In this document: positions 4,599 through 9,132 of the stretch, piece after piece
Numbering within the stretch: position 1 is the stretch's first letter
How the letters are laid out: each line of letters begins with the position of its first letter
Source of the DNA: Gammaproteobacteria bacterium CG22_combo_CG10-13_8_21_14_all_40_8
GTDB taxonomy: Bacteria; Pseudomonadota; Gammaproteobacteria; Enterobacterales; GCA-002770795
Assembly: GCA_002770795.1 (NCBI GenBank)
Contig: PCTP01000216.1
Span: 183-9,314, forward strand
Reading direction: 5' to 3'
DNA length: 9,132 bases
Notes under the pieces: model-generated
The model's database searches: none
The model's input: the letters and a program-made list of their open reading frames with translations, nothing else
Told to the model about the DNA's origin: nothing
Made by a program: the position numbers and the translations under genes

Positions 4599-4652
4599 CC
4601 CAGAATCTCCGGTTAATACCAGTCCGCTATATATAGTGAGACCTATTCAATA

Positions 4653-7600
4653 ATGAAACGCATTTTAATCAATGCCACGCAAGAAGAAGAAGTGCGTGTC
4701 GCCCTTGTAGATGGGCAACAACTCTACGATTTAGATATAGAAAGCTCCGGCAGAGAACAAAAAAAAGGTAGTGTTTATCGCGGAAAGATTACCCGTGTAG
4801 AACCCAGCCTAGAAGCTGCTTTTGTTGACTATGGCGCAGACCGACATGGTTTTTTACCCATGAAAGAAATAGCCAGAGACTATTTTCCTCAAGGCTATAG
4901 TTTTAAAGGCCGTCCAAACATCAAAGATGTTCTCTCAGAAGGACAAGAAGTAATCGTCCAAATTGAAAAAGAAGAACGCGGCCAAAAAGGCGCGGCACTT
5001 ACCACCTTTGTCAGCCTAGCAGGAAATTTTTTAGTTTTGATGCCCAATAATCCCAGAGCTGGAGGCATTTCAAGAAGAATTGAGGGCGATGAAAGAGTCC
5101 AATTAAAACAAGCAATGAGTCAGTTGCAAGTGCCAACGGGCATGGGCGTTATTGTCAGAACAGCTGGTGTCAGCCGTAACGAGCACGAACTTGCTTGGGA
5201 TTTACAGGTGCTGTTACAACTTTGGGATGCTATTCTAAAATCTATAGAAAATCGCTCAGCTCCTTTCCTTATTTATCAAGAAGGCAATGTCATTATTCGC
5301 GCTATTCGTGATCATTTAAAACCCGATATCAGTGAAATTTTAATTGATACAGAAGCAGCCTTTAAAGAAGCTGTAGACCATATCAAATTAGTTCGTCCCG
5401 ATTATATCCATAAAGTGAAGTTATATAATGACAAATCCGTTCCTTTATTTAATCGTTACCAGATAGAAGGACAGATTGAATCAGCCTTCCAAAGGGAAGT
5501 ACGTCTTCCTTCCGGTGGTTCAATCGTTATTGATCCCACTGAAGCAATGATCTCTATCGATATCAACTCGGCTAGAGCGACCAAGGGTTCAGATATTGAA
5601 GAAACTGCTTACAACACCAACTTGGAAGCTGCGGATGAAATTGGCCGTCAATTAAGACTTCGTGATGTGGGAGGATTGATTGTCATCGACTTTATTGACA
5701 TGTTGGTCCCTAAGCATCAAAGAGATGTCGAAAATCGCTTAAATAATGCCTTGTCTCAAGATAGAGCCAGAATTCAAACCAGTCGTATTTCAAGGTTTGG
5801 ATTATTGGAAATGTCTCGCCAACGCTTAAAACCCTCTTTAGGTGAGTCTAGCCAAATTGTTTGTCCACGCTGTTCAGGCCAAGGTAGTATTAGAACCGTT
5901 GACTCATTAGCACTTTCTGTTCTCAGACTGATCGAGGAAGAAGCCACCAAACCAGCAACTTTACAGATCCGCGCCACATTATCTGTAGATGTTGCAACTT
6001 TCTTATTAAATGAAAAACGTGTCATTATTTCTCAATTAGAAAGCCGTCATAACACTCAAATTTTGATTTTACCCAATCCACACATGGATACACCTCATTT
6101 TGAAGTGGAAAGATTGAAAATGGATGATGTTTCTGACAAATACAGTTATGAAACAATCGCCTCTCCAAAAGAGCTCTATTATGAGTCTTCAGGCGCTCTA
6201 GCAAACTCCATGGAAAAAGCAGCCATCTCTTCTACTGAACTGGAACAGAACAGCCGAGCTTTACCCTTAAAAAGTCAGCCCCAAGCAAGCAAAACTCAAC
6301 AAGTTGCAGTTAAAGAAGAAAGAGTGGGTATTTTAGCTGGGCTTTGGCGTTCTTTATTTGGTAAAAAGTCACCAAAGACTGAAGAAGTTTCAACAGTAAA
6401 AAATACCTGCAATAGAGATTCAAAAACAAAGAGAAATCCAAAAAACAAAAACAATCCTAGAAACAAACAACGCAATGACCGTGCAGAAAAACCCTCAGCA
6501 CCCCAGTCAAATGTAGAGAAAACACCTTCTTTTGCTGAAAACAAGCCTAACAGAAACCGCAAAAATGAAACCAATAGTCCTCGTGGCAAACAGGTTTCTC
6601 AAGCGGGATCTGCAGAAAAAACAACCACGGCAGAGAAAAGCACTACGCCAAGGCCTCCAAGGAAGAGCCGTGAAGATAGACGCACTAAACCCGCCCCTCA
6701 AGTCACCGAAAATTCCGTGGTCACAGAGGTGGTTGTAGATTCAGCAAAACCTGAAAAGCCTATGCAACAGGTTGAAACCAAAGTTGCTGCCAAAGTCGAA
6801 ACAAAGGTTGAACGACCTTCTTCAACAATTGTTGCTTCAGAAAATACAGCTCTATCGAACAAAACCCCACCATTGGTAGAGAAAGCGCCTCCTAAAAAAG
6901 AGATTGCCAATGAGGAATCGGCAATGCCAACAAATAAAGATGCCGCACCAAAAATCAAGTCTACACAAGTGCCTCAACAAGAAACGAATTTGGAAACGAG
7001 CCACAAAGATCCTCTAAAAGACGCTGCTGAAGCCGTTACTCCCAAAATTGCTCAACCTGAAGCAGTTCGCCCAGCGTCCCTAAATTCTGATAAAAAAATC
7101 GAATCGGCAGAAATGACTGCGAATGATTCATCAGAGGCAACTGCACGCAGACCTAGAAGAGTACCTTCTCACTTGGGCGGTAATCGTCATCGTAAACCTG
7201 CTTCAAATGAAACATCACAGAGCCGAAGTGCTTTGATAGCGCCTTCTCAAACAGAAATGCCTATCATGCGCCCTCCTCAATCTATCAAAAATGCGGTAAG
7301 AAGCGCCATTGTGGAATCTCAGATTCATCAGCTGCAGCAATCGGAAAAAAGTGCGTCTGTAAAATTAGAAAATAAAGCATCGGAATCAAAAGCTATTGAA
7401 AAACCAGTGGCAGATAAAGATCCTACTGAAGCAGTTTCCATGAAGATGGAGACATCTCAAAAAGTTGCTCCAGTGACAAAAACAGTGGAGACTAAAACTC
7501 AGGTAGAGCCAGTAAACTCCGCCGAAAAGGCACCCATTGAGAACACGAAGGTTTACGTTGCAGCGACCAAACCCATTGCAACAAAAAGCGTTAGTGCGCC

Positions 7601-7943
7601 AATAAAACCGATGACCAAAGCTGTTGTAAAATCAGCTCCTGTGGCTTCGCCTAAAGCAGAGGCTAACCCCACTGCTGAAACGCTAAGGACTAATGTTCCT
7701 TCGGAGAATATTGCTTCGGAGAAAGTAACTCCAGAAAAAGTAGCTTTTGCAAAAGCACCTACAGTTAAAGCCACTGCCGCCAGTTCAGCAGTCGCAGCAA
7801 AACCAAGTTTTGTTCCTAAAACCATTGTGACTCAATATGAAAAATCTGAAGTTACCGCAAAAACTACAGAAACAGTGACCAAGCCTGTAGAAATAAAAAG
7901 CGCAGAATCTAGTTTTAGTCCTCCATCTAAACCTGGAGCCTAA
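4653..7943 (+). CDS. rne: Ribonuclease E
   Basis: RNase E is the endonuclease that matures rRNA and tRNA, starts most mRNA decay and scaffolds the degradosome at the inner membrane. The 1096 residues compare with 1061 in E. coli. The catalytic half matches E. coli without net shift up to residue 407. S1-domain Phe57, Phe67 and Lys112 are present, as are the 5'-monophosphate sensor residues Arg169, Thr170 and Arg373. The metal ligands are Asp303 and Asp346 with Asn305, and the zinc-link is CPRC (404-407). After about 500 the protein is disordered, Lys/Ala/Pro/Glu-rich scaffold. ILAGLWRSLFGKK (560-572) is an amphipathic membrane-targeting helix. Arginine-rich RNA-binding patches lie at 597-610, 667-679 and 832-848, the last resembling the RRxPRHLR region of E. 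coli. I see no clear enolase, RhlB or PNPase motif. The start is fixed by the MKRILINATQ family N-terminus. A terminator follows at once. Confidence 0.98.
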   Translation: MKRILINATQEEEVRVALVDGQQLYDLDIESSGREQKKGSVYRGKITRVEPSLEAAFVDYGADRHGFLPMKEIARDYFPQGYSFKGRPNIKDVLSEGQEVIVQIEKEERGQKGAALTTFVSLAGNFLVLMPNNPRAGGISRRIEGDERVQLKQAMSQLQVPTGMGVIVRTAGVSRNEHELAWDLQVLLQLWDAILKSIENRSAPFLIYQEGNVIIRAIRDHLKPDISEILIDTEAAFKEAVDHIKLVRPDYIHKVKLYNDKSVPLFNRYQIEGQIESAFQREVRLPSGGSIVIDPTEAMISIDINSARATKGSDIEETAYNTNLEAADEIGRQLRLRDVGGLIVIDFIDMLVPKHQRDVENRLNNALSQDRARIQTSRISRFGLLEMSRQRLKPSLGESSQIVCPRCSGQGSIRTVDSLALSVLRLIEEEATKPATLQIRATLSVDVATFLLNEKRVIISQLESRHNTQILILPNPHMDTPHFEVERLKMDDVSDKYSYETIASPKELYYESSGALANSMEKAAISSTELEQNSRALPLKSQPQASKTQQVAVKEERVGILAGLWRSLFGKKSPKTEEVSTVKNTCNRDSKTKRNPKNKNNPRNKQRNDRAEKPSAPQSNVEKTPSFAENKPNRNRKNETNSPRGKQVSQAGSAEKTTTAEKSTTPRPPRKSREDRRTKPAPQVTENSVVTEVVVDSAKPEKPMQQVETKVAAKVETKVERPSSTIVASENTALSNKTPPLVEKAPPKKEIANEESAMPTNKDAAPKIKSTQVPQQETNLETSHKDPLKDAAEAVTPKIAQPEAVRPASLNSDKKIESAEMTANDSSEATARRPRRVPSHLGGNRHRKPASNETSQSRSALIAPSQTEMPIMRPPQSIKNAVRSAIVESQIHQLQQSEKSASVKLENKASESKAIEKPVADKDPTEAVSMKMETSQKVAPVTKTVETKTQVEPVNSAEKAPIENTKVYVAATKPIATKSVSAPIKPMTKAVVKSAPVASPKAEANPTAETLRTNVPSENIASEKVTPEKVAFAKAPTVKATAASSAVAAKPSFVPKTIVTQYEKSEVTAKTTETVTKPVEIKSAESSFSPPSKPGA

Positions 7944-7952
7944 GTTCTAAAT

Positions 7953-7990
7953 GGCAATAAAAAAGCCCTTAGTTGGGCTTTTTTATTGCC
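7953..7990. terminator. Perfect bidirectional intrinsic terminator after rne
   Basis: GGCAATAAAAAAGCCC (7953-7968) and GGGCTTTTTTATTGCC (7975-7990) form a 16-bp perfect stem with a TTAGTT loop. GCCC/GGGC at the tip followed by six T works in both directions. It begins 9 bases after the rne stop. It should end rne transcripts and separate rne from the transporter. Confidence 0.95.
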
Positions 7991-8022
7991 GCTAAAACAT
8001 CTATACAATTAAGTAGAGAAAA

Positions 8023-9132
8023 TTGCAAACACAAAAACAATTAACCATCCTCATCAAATTAGCTTTTCCAGCAGTTCTCTCTCAGCTGGCTCAAATGGGT
8101 ATGGGATTTATTGATGTTTTCATGGCTAGTCACCATCATAAACAAACCCTTGCCTCTATCAGTATCGGCAGCAATATTTTTTTCCCCTTAATCATTTTCT
8201 TTATGGGCTTGTTTTTAAGCATCTCACCTTTAGCTGCCGAGGCTAATGCAAAAAAACAAAATTTAATCCTGGCTCAACTTCTTAAAACCTGCCTTTGGAT
8301 AGCCGTTGTTTTATCCGTACCAGTGATTATGACATTACATTATTTTGATCCCATTATTGATTTACTCAAACTTGATCCCGCTATTCATCAAGGAACCAAT
8401 GACTATTTAAAAGCCCTATCTTGGGGAGTGCTGCCCCTGTTTCTTTTTTTGGTTTTAAGATTTTTTAACGAAGGGTTGTTTCAAACTCGTCCAATTATGT
8501 TAATTACCTTATCAGCACTACCAATCAATATTATTCTGAATTATGTTTTCTTGTATCATTATCATTTGGGTGCTGCCGGTCTTGGCTATGCAACATCTAT
8601 TGCATATAGCTATCTTTTTGTAGCCATTGCCTTGTATACCCTCAAAACCACAACGCATTCTCATATCCAACATGAGTTAAAACGGGCAAGTTATCAACGA
8701 ATACTGATTAAAAAAATTATACGACTTGGCACACCAATAGGCATCGGCCTTACGCTTGAGATTAGCCTGTTTGCCGGCATCGGCTTATTAATGGCTCAGT
8801 TTGGCACAGAAGTCGTTGCTGGCCATCAAGTTGCGATGAACTATGCATCTATGGCATTTATGATTCCCTTGGGTATTTCTATTGCAACCACTTCACGAGT
8901 TGGCTTCTACTTCGGCTTAGGAGACTTTAAAACTGCGGCTAGAATTGGTTGGTTGGGCACAGCGCTTTCCACCAGCCTTATGGCAATTTCTGCATTGATG
9001 ATGCTGGCTATTCCTGAAAAAATTGTGGGGCTTTATACCCAAGATTCTGCAACCATGGAAATAGCCATACAATTACTTTCTCTGGCAGCACTATTTCAAC
9101 TTTTTGATGGCATACAAGTCACGCTCACCGGC
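8023..9132 (+). CDS. MATE-family multidrug efflux transporter, NorM type (cut by window edge)
   Basis: This inner-membrane antiporter exports drugs and other organic cations in exchange for Na+ or H+. The window holds 370 residues of a family usually about 450 long, and the frame is open to the edge. The first helix contains FPAVLSQLAQMGMGFIDVFM, with Asp31 at the cation-site position of NorM helix 1. The second half shows GTPIGIGLTLEISLF with Glu246 at the position of the functional glutamate in NorM helix 7, then GHQVAMNYASM (267-277), a MATE signature. Successive hydrophobic segments fit a 12-helix protein cut in helix 10 or 11. The only usable start is TTG at 8023. A TAG lies in frame just upstream (8014), and the first ATG is inside helix 1. 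AGAG at 8015-8018 may be the ribosome binding site. Only 32 bases separate it from the terminator, leaving room for a -10-like TACAAT (8004-8009) but no good -35. Substrate is unknown. Confidence 0.93.
   Translation, partial: MQTQKQLTILIKLAFPAVLSQLAQMGMGFIDVFMASHHHKQTLASISIGSNIFFPLIIFFMGLFLSISPLAAEANAKKQNLILAQLLKTCLWIAVVLSVPVIMTLHYFDPIIDLLKLDPAIHQGTNDYLKALSWGVLPLFLFLVLRFFNEGLFQTRPIMLITLSALPINIILNYVFLYHYHLGAAGLGYATSIAYSYLFVAIALYTLKTTTHSHIQHELKRASYQRILIKKIIRLGTPIGIGLTLEISLFAGIGLLMAQFGTEVVAGHQVAMNYASMAFMIPLGISIATTSRVGFYFGLGDFKTAARIGWLGTALSTSLMAISALMMLAIPEKIVGLYTQDSATMEIAIQLLSLAALFQLFDGIQVTLTG

Larger units (their letters stand above)
3982..4652 (+). promoter_or_regulatory. Long rne 5' leader (repeat array plus structured RNA)
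   Basis: The stretch from the predicted start to the rne ATG has no convincing protein gene. Its first 200 bases are AT-rich with a doubtful 35-codon ORF. The middle holds 11-base tandem repeats, and the last 320 bases contain five potential hairpins, listed separately. In E. coli the rne leader is 361 bases and one of its stem-loops binds RNase E, so that the enzyme shortens the life of its own mRNA. The position and structure here fit the same kind of feedback, which is inference. Before the rne ATG only a GTGAG (4636-4640) at 12-base spacing resembles a ribosome binding site, so translation initiation looks weak. Confidence 0.55.

Noticed and set aside
3884..4652. tRNA or other known RNA gene in the long gap
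   Set aside because: No cloverleaf, T-loop motif or CCA-type end was found by eye. The hairpins fit a leader better.
5774..7825. Antisense and out-of-frame ORFs of 64-97 codons inside rne
   Set aside because: They are shadows of the rne coding frame with low-complexity Ser/Ala/Val/Phe composition and no start signals.

Overview
This window looks like the chromosome of a low-GC gammaproteobacterium (by eye about 40% GC). The evidence is gene order and protein sequence. The block RNase E / RluC / Maf-YceF / YceD / L32 / PlsX is the classic rne-to-fab neighbourhood of Gammaproteobacteria, and the proteins resemble their E. coli counterparts at motif level. RNase E matches E. coli numbering at the catalytic, 5'-sensor and zinc-link positions checked. 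I cannot name a genus from the sequence alone.

Layout. Positions 1-237 (minus) hold the N-terminal 79 residues of a GAF-domain protein. A 191-base gap follows, with a weak promoter candidate, an inverted repeat and an AT-only hairpin. Then comes the minus-strand operon yceD-rpmF-plsX (2213 to 429). It has a good sigma70 promoter placed so close to yceD that the mRNA would be nearly leaderless, and plsX begins with TTG just after the rpmF stop, in the same frame. Divergent from yceD is maf (2327-2908, plus). It overlaps tail-to-tail by 9 bases with rluC (2900-3883, minus), which also has an extended -10 promoter that would start transcription at or next to its ATG. From 3884 to 4652 is a 769-base gap. 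Near rluC it carries a strong plus-strand promoter, which makes most of the rest a leader of about 670 nucleotides for rne. The leader holds a possible 35-codon ORF, a two-type array of 11-base tandem repeats (4182-4322) and at least five potential RNA hairpins. rne (4653-7943) encodes a full-length RNase E of 1096 residues. A perfect 16-bp bidirectional terminator follows, then a MATE-family efflux transporter that runs off the window (8023-9132).

How the genes work together. RNase E (rRNA processing and mRNA decay), RluC (23S rRNA pseudouridylation), YceD (linked to 23S rRNA in the DUF177 family) and L32 (50S subunit protein) are ribosome and RNA genes. PlsX starts phospholipid synthesis, so its cotranscription with L32 ties membrane lipid output to ribosome production. 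The fabH-fabD-fabG-acpP genes that commonly follow plsX are not immediately downstream here. Maf/YceF is a house-cleaning nucleotide pyrophosphatase.

The genes themselves are ordinary core genes. The most unusual part of the window is the rne leader: an 11-bp-periodic repeat array upstream of a structured region. That is where RNase E autoregulation would be expected, but the repeats are unlike anything I can name.
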